A DNA stretch of 64,000 nucleotides from Sipunculus nudus (GCA_026874595.1 CM049306.1:45382019-45446018), one strand, 5' to 3'; positions 36,701 through 50,081 are shown, counted from the stretch's first letter. Translations and numbers: made by a program. The notes: generated by a model from the sequence alone, not told the origin.

Positions 36701-38305
36701 TAAAGGAAAAGTGGCAGGGAGAGGTGGTGCCCCATTCTGGCATGAATATTTGATAACCAGTTGCTGGGCTGCATGCCGTCAGGGTGCGCACGCTGTGGTG
36801 ACCTTCTAATCCAGGTCCCCCGAGAAATCAGCCCTGTCAGTCCCCTTCATCGCTGCACACAAACCCCATCAAATATTAACACGCTCATTTGGCAGTTATT
36901 CCGACTCCGAGCAAACTCGGCCTCTTTCCTCGTTTGTTTTTTGGCCAAAGCATGCCCATTCAATGACAAAATGTTGAACAGCGAGATATGATTAACTCCT
37001 ATGGTCAGGGTTAGAATCAAAAGCGTTTGACTTCCTGTACAGATAATTGACTCTGATGCCCAGGTATGGAGGATCTGATTTTCGCAGTAGTTTGAGGCTA
37101 TAGGTCTCCCACAGGGATATGTACACCCACCTATGAACATTTTACTGGAATCGGGCCAAGCAGGGGTGTGACAGACACTAAAAGAAAAAAAACACTGATG
37201 CCAACATTGATGCCAGGTCTTTCATTTGTGATAAATGGTAAACACTTCATGTGAGGACTGTACACTGTATATTCAGGCTGCCAGAGCCTTCAGGCAGACA
37301 AAAACAGTTTTCAACCAATAACATTACTGAGATCTTTGCCATAGTGAGAAAAACCAAAAATTTTGATAATTTTGAATAAAAATCTGAGGCTTACTCTATG
37401 AGTAAAAATCCATTACAAATTGCTTTTCCTGGACATTAATGCAAACAATAAAATTATAAGTTTTAAGTTATAATTTAGTATTTCTGTTCATATGATTATG
37501 AATTAAAAATATATTGTCACAAAAATTATTAGATTACCTTAGCATACCTTGAAAACAAGGAAAATACACAATGTTCAAACAAGGATCAGTCTTTAAAGAA
37601 AGATAGTTATTAATGAATAGTCCTAGAATATTGTGTGTGTTTAGAGAAAAGGACTACAAATATATAAATATATCTTTAATATTATGTCTATTTCATTGAT
37701 ATTAAACAAAATGTATAAAGATGGTCCAGAAATTCTCGATACGTTGTCCTTTCAGAAGACAAATCAGTAAAGTTTGGCCAGTACCACTTCATTGGGGATA
37801 CATTAATATTGATATATCAGTTATTCTCCAGTGTGTTGATTTTTGGCTTATACTGTGTACTTGTTGCTTATTTTGAGTAATTGCAGTACAAGACACAGTT
37901 GTCACTTGACAAAAGAGGTTCATGTCAAGTTTTCCCTGAAGATTACCTGACAGCTCCAATTACAATCATGCTAGTTACAAATGAAGATCAAGTGTAAATG
38001 GCACGAATTGACGCTGTAATTGCACAGCTCCTGAAATGGGTTTTATGTAGTTTTGATGGCTACCACTAAAACTAGATTTATACAGATTTTAATTTGAACA
38101 CACAGGCAAATGTGTGAGACTTCCAACACTAATTAGTTTGCATTCATTAGCTGGCTATATGACAAGCTTAAAAGGAGCTTTTAAACCTAATTCTTGCTTG
38201 ACCATAATGTTTTTATTTGAATAAAAAAAAATTAATTTACTTAACACGCTGGAATTGAATATTGGCATTTGCACTGTATTATTATAATTATTATTATATT
38301 TATCA
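33723..38305. other. Unassigned intron sequence with a complex island
   Basis: A G-run lies at 36471-36481. 36740-37110 has balanced composition, many CpG dinucleotides for this window and no homopolymers, a candidate for conserved non-coding DNA. No exon was recognised. Confidence 0.4.
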
Positions 38306-38470
38306 TTGACATGTGACCTATGACATCCAGGTTTTAGTGTGAACAAAAATGGCAGCCCCCATGATAGGCGAGAATCTTTCTGTGGAGAAAGTTTATGGCA
38401 ATGGGACAAGCATTGGCAAAGTTAAGAGTGGAATAATTTTTTTTTTACCATGCCCAAATCCTCTAATTTA
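38306..38470 (+). repeat. Dispersed repeat, copy 1
   Basis: TGACATGTGACCTATGACAT, then CCAGGTTTTAGTGTG, AAAATGGCAG and CCCATGA, and later GGAATAAT, a T run, CCATGCCCAAATCC. The same blocks occur in the same order at 58693-58945. No coding potential or terminal structure was recognised. Confidence 0.6.
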
Positions 38471-41400
38471 TAATTGGATTATTTTTATTATCATTATTAC
38501 TGATTGTATCAACTGTGCCTTGATTTAAATGTATTTTAAAGATCATGTCTCTGCCCTGGGGATTAATGGAAAGGATCTATTGCATGCACACTATATCCTA
38601 CAAAAATGATTGTTAGTGTTACATAAGGGCTATATAATCCTTATGTACTTCTTTGTGATGCCTCTCCAAATAACCCTTTGTCCATCTTATAAAAATGGTG
38701 GAGAACCCTGTTGCTAATAATATTGGTTTTCTTTGAATGGATCTAATCCAAGTAAAAAGGCCATCAGTCCAGTAATTGATGGTCGCAAAACGTATGGGTG
38801 ATCACTTCTTCTCCCAATTAGATTGATTGCAGAGAATGCATGAAATGCCAGGAGGCAGAGAAATTGGCACTTTCCCTTTGTATGTGTTCTAGACCCCATC
38901 GTTCCGGCATTCTAAAGCAAAATTGCTTTTGTCAGTTCAAACCACCAGCAGAAAATGATAATTACATTGAATAGGTGGAAGCTGGCGCCAAAGAAGATAT
39001 TAGCTGGCATTGTAAAGTGGTCATGATTTAAGTGGAAAATAAACAAATAATAGGATGAGTGTGTGCAGTGGACGGAAGAAATGAAAGTCTGTTATGCAAC
39101 TTGTACATTTCTGAGTGGCGGAATGTTTGCTGAAGCCTCGGCAGTTACGGGTACAATCAGTGGACGTTTAAAACAAAAAGATGAGTGATGATTATGGATC
39201 AATCAAGCTTAATTATTCGCTGATTTATCAATTAGTGAGCTTCAGTATTTAATGATTAGTTCATACCTAGAAGAAGATGATATGACTTAGTGTTTGCTTC
39301 AGCTCGACTGGAGGCAGTATACTGTGCTGGCTACTGATGACCTCAAACAGTAGAACACCAGGCCTGTTGAAAGAATATCCCCAGATCAATTTGTCACACC
39401 ATTTTCATAGTTAAGGGGTCAGAGACAATGAATTCCCGTCCTCATTAATCTGTGCTTACTTGAACATCTATCATTTTGGGATATTGGATTTTGCCAGAGT
39501 CTGAGTAGAATGCAGTGTTGCAGGAATCGGTCATGTTTGCCAGCGGCTGCCAGCTTAGGCTGGCTTTAGCGGTTTCGGAAATGCAGAAGCAGTGGATATC
39601 AAGTTCTAATTTGTATTCAACTCCTCTGTCCCTGTCCGATATTCAGGTGCTGGGCCATTTAAAGCTGACAGAGCCAGTACAGATCACTGTTAATCTTATA
39701 CCTTACACATAATCACCTCGGCACTTGATATGCTGGAGTGGACCAAACTCCCATGCACTATGCTCCACTACCAGTTTTGTCTACCCAGGTGACAAATACA
39801 ATTAAGTGTCTGTGTATGATTGTCAATGACCACACATCCATGTAACAGCTGGGGTTGTTTCAGTCCAGCTTGTCAGGGAGAGTGAGTGTAATATCAATGT
39901 CATTCATCAACCACAGGTTCCTAGCAGTTTGACCATTGGAAGAGGATATTGCTTCCGTTACTTTGTTTGTTGGTTAATTTACCATTTGATTAAGCCAAAA
40001 GGTTAAATTTGTTAAATTTTCAATTTATGCAATCCCCTGATTTTAGAATTATTGTACAGAATAGGAACTACAGAATATATATGAAAAAAAGCTTCAGTAG
40101 CTGTGGATTATTATATATTCTGTGGTGAAGTCCCATGGGTGATATAAATTTCATTTTTATTAATAAAAAGGAACCTCTCTTTTAAAAAAATGCTGTGCAG
40201 AATACAGACATGAGCTTCCATTCTTGTGTTTTCTGGAAGTAAAATTAACAGTTTAGGATATCATTCTCAGCTAGACATTAGAACCTTCAGAACAGACTTC
40301 TTTCATTGTTATCAATAATTACTTCTTTACTTTACTTAATTACTTTTTTTTTTACTCATTATAATACTGTGAAAGATAAGTTAAAAAAAAAACCAATAAA
40401 TTTGGGGAAGGGAGGAAAATGTATTCATTCATTGAAGGCATTTTCTAAAACAGGCACTGGATATGGATGAAATTGATCAAAAGCAGTGTTCTAGATGATT
40501 GAAGCCTGACCTACATGAACTGTCTGCAAAGATGTTTGAGACAATTTTGTATTCAAAAAATTTTACGGGCCAAGGTAACTGGTAGTCTACCCGTGTTGAT
40601 ATATATTTACTGGAAGCTATTGGTGCAATCCATGTGCAAAGACATGTCCCTCTTGTACCGGACTGACTTCTGACTTCGCCAAAGTCCAAGACTGGCAAGT
40701 TGTTTAAGCCTATTTCAGCTGTCACTTCAAAGCTACAGCTGGGCATTAGCGGAGAGTCTGGAACGGAAGTGGCACAGTGTTCCAACTGGAAGTCTTGTCT
40801 TGACATAACACGCACACTAAGAACCTGAGAACTTGCTCCTATTCCCGTAGCCACAGCGTATCAGTTGACAGTCCTGTCAGATTTTTCTCTTACAATACAG
40901 TATGATGGCTACTATAATTCTTCCATTTTGTTTCTTCATAATTATTCCCCAAGGTAATTGAATAACAAAGCAGATGGTACCTAAATTCCAAAAGTATGAG
41001 ACAAATTATCATAGAATTGATAGAAATTTTCATTACTTCGAAAATTTCAAACAAACATCATATAAAATAATGGAGGAAAGGAAAATATATATCACAAAAT
41101 AATTCTTAGCAGTATCATTGTATGTTGTGCTGTGTAATGTGTTCCAATTTAATCAGTCATGTCTGCCTTAGTTCAGCAATGAGAAGATGAGATGAAACAG
41201 AAGGCCATAATCTTGGTCATTGACAATTCAAATCAGATATTGTCATTTTTATGGATGATTACCTAAGGAAAAGATCATTTAATCAGTAATTTAATTCATG
41301 TCAACAGGTCTCATTTCTAAGGACCCATGATTACATTGAATAAATGTGCATGCATGTCCTCATTACACACAGAAATATCTGCTTGTGTTTTAAGCAGTTT

Positions 41401-41999
41401 TCTTGCTTATATGTTGTGTTTATGATTTAATGCAGTGGGTAGGGTTTCCTTTGTTTTGTAATTTTCCTTGCCTTCTTTTTGTGGAAAGGTTTGATTGAAT
41501 GTGACGATGGATTAAGAGCATGCCCAGGTGCACAGGTAACTAGACGGTGCTGAGGGCATGCTTGAGGAAATTGCTTAGAGCAATGCGGAGTGTTGAGAAA
41601 ACCTTAAAGGTGCTGGCGGCTGTAATTGGTTTCACTGTTTCACTGGATGCTTCAGGTGGCAGGAGAATAATTGGTTTAGAAGCCACAAAACAAAATTTAC
41701 ACAGGCCAGGGGATTTAGTCTGTATATGAATTTTCATTGCTTTTTGTCAGTTTTGTAAAAAGCAACTATATTAGTTATATATATGGTTCAAACACAGATT
41801 GTTACCTTATTTTAATCACATCTTTTCATAAAACATTTGACTTCACATTGTGTCTTAAACATAACAAAAGGTTTAAGATCTGGCAGTTATGTTGTATCAG
41901 ATATTTGCACGATTGTAGCTTCAGTTACATCTTTGATGTGGTCTCATGTGGTCTCTGTTCTTGTGAGAGATGGAGATTATGATTATTCTGTCAGTTATC
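38471..41999. other. Unassigned intron sequence
   Basis: The minus-strand frame 40477-40854 is open for 125 codons, but I recognise no domain and such a length is near chance in 64 kb of this composition. 38940-39250 and 41520-41720 have mixed composition. No exon was recognised. Confidence 0.4.
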
Positions 42000-42640
42000 C
42001 CCACAGATGAAGTGGTTACTTTTCTTCAGTCAGGTGGTTATCCCAAAAGGATTTAAATGTTTTCAGGCAGTGGTTGCTCTAAAAGGGATAACAATCATTA
42101 TTTTTGCATTTTGGTACTCTATGAAAGGGTCACTCTGATTGGATTGTTGATCTGAAGGGATAAAATGGTTACTTTTTTTCTGTAAAATAGTTGATTTAAA
42201 GGGATAAATGGTTACTTTTCTTCTGTCAGATGATTTATCTAAAGGGATAAAATGGTAACTTTTCTTCTGTCAGATGGTTAATCAAAAGGGATAAAATGAT
42301 TACTTTTCTTCTGTCAGATGGTTTATATAAAGGGATAAATAGGGTAATCTTTCTACTTCCAGGTGTTTTTTTTTTTTTTAAATTGGCTTCTTTTCCTTAG
42401 CTCAGGTGGTTGTTCTAAAGGTTTAGAAAGGGTTTCTTCCGTCAGATGGTTGTCCAATTACAGGTTACATTTCTTGTGTCTGGTGAATATCTAAAAGGGA
42501 TAAGGTATATTACTTTTATCAAGTTGAAATGAAGTGATTACCTCATTACATTTCTCATATCAAGCGGTTTTCTAAAGGTGTTAATGTTCTTCTGATGGAT
42601 GGTAGTCCTAAATGGAAAGTGGTTTATCTTCTTATGCCAA
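42000..42640 (+). repeat. ~44-bp degenerate minisatellite
   Basis: AAAGGGATAAAATGGTTACTTTTCTTCTGTCAGATGGTTAATC-like units; GGGATAAA starts at 42157, 42201, 42244, 42288 and 42332 (spacing 43-44). Flanking sequence from 42003 and on to about 42640 holds more decayed copies of CTTCTGTCAGATGGTT and CTAAAAGGGATAA. Confidence 0.8.
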
Positions 42641-43624
42641 TTGCTGTACCAAAGGGATTACGTCGGAATTTTTTTTTTATCTCTCTGTTGGTTATCATAT
42701 GATTCTGGTTTATTTGTCATGTGGCTGCCCCTTGTTGATCATCAGTCAGGTGAGTAATTGTGCTTTGAGAGTCATGTTGTTGCTGTTTCCAAAGTATACT
42801 CACTTCAAATGTATGTATCCGAGAAAACATATCAGTTCAAGGGACCTGTTCATATATCTAACATTTATTTACTGTAGATAATGCTTTGAACCTTTTATAA
42901 AATAGGCTGGAAACACCAATTCCACCACACACAGTTATTTTTGTTTATATCAATGTGTTTATAGCATGTTTGGGATTCGCCAATAATAAACCAATCACAT
43001 TTAACAAGGAGATCCCTAGTAAGTCAGACAAATCAATTTTTCAAAGGGGGTTTGCAACTAGTGACCTTTGAACTTCAGCACATATATACATCAAGCACTT
43101 CAGGTTACATGGTTTTTCCATAGATTAACAAAAGCTTCCATATCTGTCACAGAGGCATTGTAAGAATTTTGTTAATAGGAATAACCTAGAGTTCATTAAA
43201 GTGTATGCAGAGTAGGCCAGGAATCATATAAATTCTACAGAAAATGTATGTGAATATGGTTAAGAGCTTGGCAATGATTCAGATATAACTAACAAGTTTA
43301 GCTCCAAATTTACAGAAGAGCTCGACACATTTCTGCTCCCTCCATCTGCTTATACAACACAGTTAAAGCCTGGAGGGGGCATTTAGTTAATCACTTCTGT
43401 CCCATTAGCACCAGGAAATGGCCTGTGTCATCCAGGGGGCTGGGTTCATGATCCCACTACATCTTCTGCTCTGACCCTGTTATGTTTAGAAATTATTATT
43501 GGCCTTAAAACCTGCTGTAACGGGTACTAATTGAAAACATGAATGTTAGGTAATAAAGTTTTCTGATGTCCTTTAGAGACAAATTAGTGACCACAGTGAC
43601 TTCCTAACCCCTATTTTGTTTTTT
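42641..43624. other. Unassigned intron sequence
   Basis: No exon, RNA gene or clear repeat was recognised. Confidence 0.4.
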
Positions 43625-44461
43625 ATGCCCCTGCCACAAAGTGGCCGGGGCATATAGTTTTACCCATGTCTGTCATTCCGTCATTCCGAAATCAAACAGT
43701 TGTACAGACTTTTTTTTTGCAATGCCTGCAGATATTGGCCTGATTTTTGGTGTGTGGGCAGATAATCACCAGTTACAGATCGAGTTCATGTTTCGTCCCA
43801 GTTGACCTACTTTTGACCGTTTTACGGCTCCTAAACTTAGAAAATTTCATGAAAAATAGAAATTTTCATGACAAATACACATGTAAGGACTTTTTTTCGC
43901 AATGCCTGCAGATATTGGCCTGATTTTTGGTGTGTGGGCAGATAATGACCAGTTACCAATCGAGATAGCGTTTCGTCCCGGTTGACCTACTTTTGACCGT
44001 TTTACGGCTCCTAAACTTAGAAAATTTCATGAAAAATAGAAATTTTCATGACAAATACACATGTACAGACTTTTTTTCGCAATGCAATGCTTACAGATAC
44101 TGGCCTAATGTTTGGTCTGTGGGTGCATAATGACCACTTACAGATCGAGTTCCCGTTTCGTCCAAGTTAACCTATTTTTCACCATATGACAGATCCTGAA
44201 CATAGAAAATTTCATGAAAGACAGAAATTTTCATGAAAAATGCACATATATGGACTTTTTTTTCACAATGCCTGCAGATACTGGCCTGATTTTTGGTGTG
44301 TTGCTTTATAATGACCCTTTACAGATCGAGTTTGCATTTTGCCCTTGTTGACCTACTTTTGACCATACAACACCTCCTGAACTTAAAAAATTTTACAAAA
44401 TTTAACAAGTGTTTCTAATTTGCCCCAGGCGGGGGGATTTGTGTCGTTCCGACACATCTAG
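43625..44461 (+). mobile_element. Hairpin-headed, Helentron-like non-autonomous element C
   Basis: The 5' stem-loop is ATGCCCCTGCCAC (43625-43637) with GTGGCCGGGGCAT (43641-43653), 12 of 13 positions paired. It is followed by ATAGTTTTACCC and an ATTCCGTC-type region. The core is four ~180-bp tandem repeats. Near the 3' end, TGCCCCAGGCGGGGGG (44421-44436) echoes the head in inverted form. A perfect stem-loop TGTGTCG (44440-44446) / CGACACA (44450-44456) and terminal CTAG (44458-44461) before TTTT complete the element. Its plan is the same as elements A and B. No protein is encoded. Confidence 0.65.
43710..44400 (+). repeat. ~180-bp tandem repeat, four copies
   Basis: GCAATGCCTGCAGATATTGG-type blocks begin at 43719, 43899 and 44079 (180-bp steps) and at about 44265, where a 6-bp duplication AATGCA in the third copy adds 6 bp. 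The first two copies are nearly identical; copies three and four are progressively diverged. Confidence 0.92.
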
Positions 44462-47400
44462 TTTTATATACCGTACTTTGTATGAAAAAAAAATGTTTAA
44501 TGCTTTTGTATTTTTTAAGGAATTTTCAGGAATATACACCTAAAAAAGGGAATTAATATTTGATATGCAAATTCATGTTTTTTTTATATAGCATGTATTT
44601 AAGAATTCTAGGAATAAAATTATATGAAGAATACACAGTTTAAAATATTAATATTAGGCTAATAAGAGAGAGTTGTTTAAAAGCTGAAAATTGGATTATT
44701 AATTAAAAATTTTATCAAAAGCTTGACTTTTCAAAATGAAACAATTTATAAAAAATAAAATGGGGGAGGGGGGGAAGGCAAACAATTTATAATTTATAAA
44801 AATTTTATCCTACCAAGATTTGCTGCATAGCGCTCTGTTACCACTTTTTCTTATTTCCTTGTTGGAGAGGGTGAGAAAGTAAACCGGGATGTGGATCTAT
44901 GTTGTAGGAAATGTGATCTGGATCAGGCCGAGTCAGTTAATGGCCTTGTCTAGCGAGTAGTTTGAAGCAGACATTAGAAGACAGGGAACGCATAAGAAAG
45001 TCTATCAGCTTGAAGTAGTATTTATTGGAAACATTTGTATGAAGTGCCAATGTATCCTACAATAAGTATGGGGTTCGAGCAGGCATACATCTTTACCATT
45101 GCTGATACGCTTATGCCTCAATTCATAAGCGGGGGACATAAATATAAATGAAGCCAGTGACAGGAGTTTTCTTGTGTTACAGCCCCACCGCTCAAGTCAT
45201 CTAAACCAAATTGAGATGTTGATAAACACAATCCATTCAGCCATTTTTCACACAAAATAGACACTTCTGATAGGGGAACTTGATTTAGAGTGTGGATAAA
45301 ATTGGACTGCCCCATCGGACTTCCTCCTTCAGTGAAAGCCATCCAACAACACATGCATAGGCTAATATGCGTACCATCATTCAATGCCAGTGTACTTCCA
45401 AACCAAATCAAAACTGGCAGCAGCGATTAGAACTCCCGCTGCAGGGATGTATTTATATAATGATTTGGATTAAATACGACAGGCCCAATTCCTGGAAGGG
45501 TTAGTTTTGGGTTCAAAGGAACCAGGTACTCGCTGGATGAAGTTAAAACTGTACAGTACTACAGATGTAGACTCAGTGAAGCAGCTTGTATATTGCCTGT
45601 TGCAGCACACTGTAGGGAAATGCACAATGGCGCGGCGGTCAAGTATGGCAGAAGGGAAAATTTACATAAGCAGCGCCATTGCTGACCGGAAACTTTAATG
45701 ATTCATGGTGATGGCCTGTAATTTGTTTCCAGTCATTAAACAATTATTGATTTCCCGAGCCGTGATGCATCCTAAGCTTGTCATGTGCACCGGTCCAATG
45801 TCCCTATTCACTCATCCACGTTTCAATTTCTTAATTTTTCTTTGCTGCCTATGGTGATGGTGTATTTTTTGTACTTAAACTAACATCCGTGTGTAATTTG
45901 ATCGCAATATTGAACTAACATTTTCCCGCCACTCAGCAGTTGCCACAGAATTGGATACTGGAACAGGTAGCTACTGAGTCTGCTTTCATTGGGAGCTATG
46001 CAAACAGCCATTATTTTCAGTGCAATCAATAGCCTGGCTTTCAGTAAGAGTAAATCACTTGTTTTGCCATCATTTGTTGCAAATGGAATCCATGTTGCAA
46101 GAATAGATATATTTGCAGCTCATTGAAAAATACTCAAGCCCACACTTTAAAAAGTTTACAGAAAAACAGCATTTTGCATTGTTGTTAGACTTTACAGTAT
46201 AGATGTCAGCACAAGTATTTCATGGTTGGTTCTATGGAGCCTGTAACTTGATGATTAGCTTCTTAGGAGTGGTAATAACATTAACACGAGCTCCTGTGTT
46301 TCAAGATACATTAAGTGTGGTCTCCTGAGGTTTGACCAGCGATTACTTGATTGTCCAGCAGAGCAACAGTGTCAGGTACTGGGGAATACTCATACAGATC
46401 TTGTTGGGTACAATCATTAAGGAAACATGAATGACCAATTCTTGTTAGACTTGGGTGAATTGGTAACTAGTGCACCCAAATTCCCACTCTAGTGTAAAAT
46501 TAGCAACACTGCACTATGGATGCCTCTCCTGTCAGTAATTAAGAAGTAACATTTTATTTCAATCTTATGGTTTCTTGCTTTCCTTGAAATTAAAGACAAA
46601 GGTTGCTAAAATGTTATGTAAAAATGCGTATTAAAAATATTTTGCAATTTCTCACCATGAATACTATGAAACATTTTAATAAAACCAATATATAATAAAT
46701 ATGATATACAGTAATACAAAATAATTATTAGAATTAAATATGTGTGCCAGGAAACATCCAGATCAGTAAAAATGTTATAGAAACCCCATAAAATACATGT
46801 CCTCAGAATGAACATTCATATTTTATAAATATGCCAAGTTCTGTGTAATTTGTATTTATGATCTTTCTATTCAATATCTATATAAAGAAAGGGAGCAGAT
46901 CAACTACCTATTCCTCAGAACATTGATAAAAAATGCTAGGTTTTGTGTGGATTATCATTCTCTGAATATAAACCCTTTCTTTAACATGTTCTTTAATCTT
47001 TCTGTACTTCTAGAAATAGAGACTGTCCGGTCCTTAATTAGCGCAGGCACAAAAGTGAGCGCAGATAATGATATTAACTTACAAATCCTCTGCCGTCACT
47101 TTTTCGAGGTTTGCGAATGTTTTATGGAGAGCTTTGATTGCATTGTGTTCAGACATCTTTGATCACAGATATGGGAACAAAGGCAGTTTAATGAAGAATA
47201 TCTGGCTAATTTAGACACACTCCCTCCATCAGCATAATTTGTGATAATTCATCTTTCACCGTTCCGTGAAGACCAACCTTGGGGCCTGTCTGTATCTAAT
47301 TTGTTAACCTGACTGCCGTTATGACATTCACTCGTCTGACACGACAGCTGCTGGTGGGCGATCAGGGGACTGTCATTATTTTGAGCCGTACCAGTAATAA

Positions 47401-50043
47401 CCTCTCCAAAGTACATATATTTCCCATCTGGTTACAATTTCCGCATGTATGGAGAAAGGGATAATCCATTTGTCTAAGTTGCACTGATGTTGGTTGCATG
47501 GGACTTAATCCCACTCGGTAAACTTGATTAATCTTTACCTAAGGCTTTGAACAGGCCAAGGTTTTGGGGTATGTGGTACCGAGTGTACAATAGACAGTGC
47601 ATCATGTCTGTGGAACAGTAGCAGTACCAAAGCCTTCCAGGAGACGGGGAAAAAAAGTCACAATCGTATCAGGAATCCTACAGTGTCTCATGTACAAGAA
47701 AGGGTGCTGCCAATGAAATAAGAACGATTGTCACTAGGGTCCATTCTATTATACAGAAGGCCGGTTGGGGCATGTTTTATGGACCCCAAACTGTCTCCAT
47801 TAAGGGTTGACTTGTAGCACAACTGTGATTCACTAGGATCGCCAGCTGTGGTAGAGTTCGGCAAAAGCCCAACTTGAGTCCTCTATTGATTGGTGGCCAA
47901 TCTTTTTTATTTGGGACAATGGTTTGTTTTGCTGGTTGGTAATTTCATCGGTGTTTGTATGTGTGCAGCACTGGGCTCCCATCGGTGTGCCCAGTTCACC
48001 TGCCATCCGCCTTCCTCATCAAACCTTGGCTGTGATTGAATATTGCAACCTTATCGGAGGCAGCCGCATAATTGTAGTGAGCAGCTTGTTTCATATACAT
48101 TGATATTTATCCACAAGAAATGTCCTTATTGGGGGAGCCCCATTCTTTTTCCAGGCTGAGTCGACTTGATTTTGTAAAGTCAAATGTCTTGGAAACTATT
48201 ACAGATTTGTAGAAGGCCCCGTGGCAGTTTGCTTTGATTGGCACTTTGGCCCTACCTTTGACAAATCTATTGAAAGAGAATTTTATGAAAGATTTATTGA
48301 AAGACAATCCAAATGACTTCGTTTAAGAATACGTGGGTAGAATTTGTGTGCAGCTGTATGTTAAACCATACGTTCATCGGAAAACATTCCTCAAAAGCAC
48401 ACCTCATTTTGTTGCTTTTTCTTCATAAAAATGAAAATCAAATTTCCATTTTACTTGTATTTAAAACTGCTTTTATTCCCACATCTGTATTTTTGCCCAG
48501 CTATGAATGGGGCCACTGTATCATCGGCTGTTCATTGTTCATAAAGAACGACCATTGAGTTTTACAGACATTTCTGCAGCTGTTCTTTTTTTTTGGGGTC
48601 ACAAATCAAGAAAACCTTCATGGAGGGCTTTCATTATGTATACAGGGGAATAAACTGTTGTTAATGCAATGTTCATATTTGTATGTACTGTTATCTCTCA
48701 CAGGAGTTTGTGCTTAGAGATAAACTCTGTAAAAATATATATATATTTTTTTTTCTCAATTGTGGCCCGTCCTCTTGTTATTCACATTTAGAATAATGTA
48801 ACACACAGTTTAAAATATTTATGGAAACGATATTACAGAAGTTTGTATTATCTTTGAAAATGTCTATTCAGCATGTATCATTTTTAGTTTTACTAAATTT
48901 TTTAATTGGTTGACTCAAAGGTTGAGTTTGATCAGTTTGAATCTTTTTTTTTAAGAATCAAGCTAGTAAGAACCTGGAATCTGTATGTTTATGATAATTT
49001 TAAAAAAAACCTGGAGTCATTTCCTATTTGAATTGGAATTGAATTGGGAAAAAATAGATAAAAGTGTATTGGTTTTAATTGAATTGGAATTAAAATTTTA
49101 GGCTTAGTTGATGAACATTGATGATGTTCTGGCTTTCACATTTTTTCATGTTGCTCACTAGAAGTCACTCTTGTTGTTGGGTAGTAGACGTTACAGATCA
49201 GCCTTGCAGTGTTTTTCTTAAGCCTAAAGTTGAACCATGGTGCCCTTAAATTGATGTCACAAGGGCATTGTGAGGAGCTAAAATTCTGCTTAATCTGTTA
49301 TATGATTTTCAGTTGTATTCAAAAGATATTAAATTGCCAATAAAATTTGAATTTAATAAAAATAATGATAATTGAAATGGAATTGATATTTGTCCCTACG
49401 TGATGTATTTAATCAAAATTAGCACTGAACTTTCTTGATATAACTTAATTGGAATTTAATTGGAATTGGGAAATCTGAATTGACCTCAGGTTTGATTGAC
49501 AGTTTAGAGAGGCCATCAGGAGAGTTTAAAAAAAAGACATGCATCTGGATTTAGCCTGCCCTTGTCTCATGTCCCAACAATGCATAGAATTTCACAGAAA
49601 TCCAGTTAAACCTTTTGAGATGTCTTCTCCACATACAGACATACTGATGGCAGACAAGACATGGCTGAAGACATCATGTCTCACTAAATGTGTTGACCAA
49701 TCAAGGTTACCACACCTACCAAATGGTGGGATAACATAATGAATGAGTTTTTAATTGGTGGACGAATATCATGTCTTGGTCAGATGGGAGCTGAAATGTA
49801 TATTTTATTCTTTCATCAACCTGTTGACATTTGTATTTATTACATAGTAATAATTCAGTGTTTTATAGTAACCTTGAAAACCTTCAGTATGCCTGGCTGG
49901 TAATGAAGCACTGCCGACATGAAAGTCAGCGCTGTCAGGATAACAAGCAGCAGGCTATATAGATGTGGTAATAGAGAAGGTGTCAGACTGTTCAGAATGC
50001 GGGGCATGGCCGACTGATTCAACGCCAGTGAGCACAGGGCTGG
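44462..50043. other. Unassigned intron sequence with complex islands
   Basis: 45400-45780 and 47170-47530 have higher complexity than their surroundings and may be conserved non-coding DNA. 49020-49110 and 49440-49480 hold GAATTGGAATT-type runs. No exon was recognised. Confidence 0.4.
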
Positions 50044-50081
50044 GGGTAAACCAAGCTGAACACAGGCAGGCTGGTTTACCC
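50044..50081. repeat. Perfect 10-bp inverted repeat (stem-loop)
   Basis: GGGTAAACCA (50044-50053) and TGGTTTACCC (50072-50081) are exact reverse complements separated by 18 nt. GTAAACC resembles a forkhead-type site, so it could be a paired binding site or an RNA hairpin. Confidence 0.8.

Noticed and set aside
40477-40854. 125-codon minus-strand ORF
   Set aside because: No recognisable family, no neighbouring coding evidence, and a length near chance expectation. It is in a somewhat less AT-rich region, which lengthens random frames.
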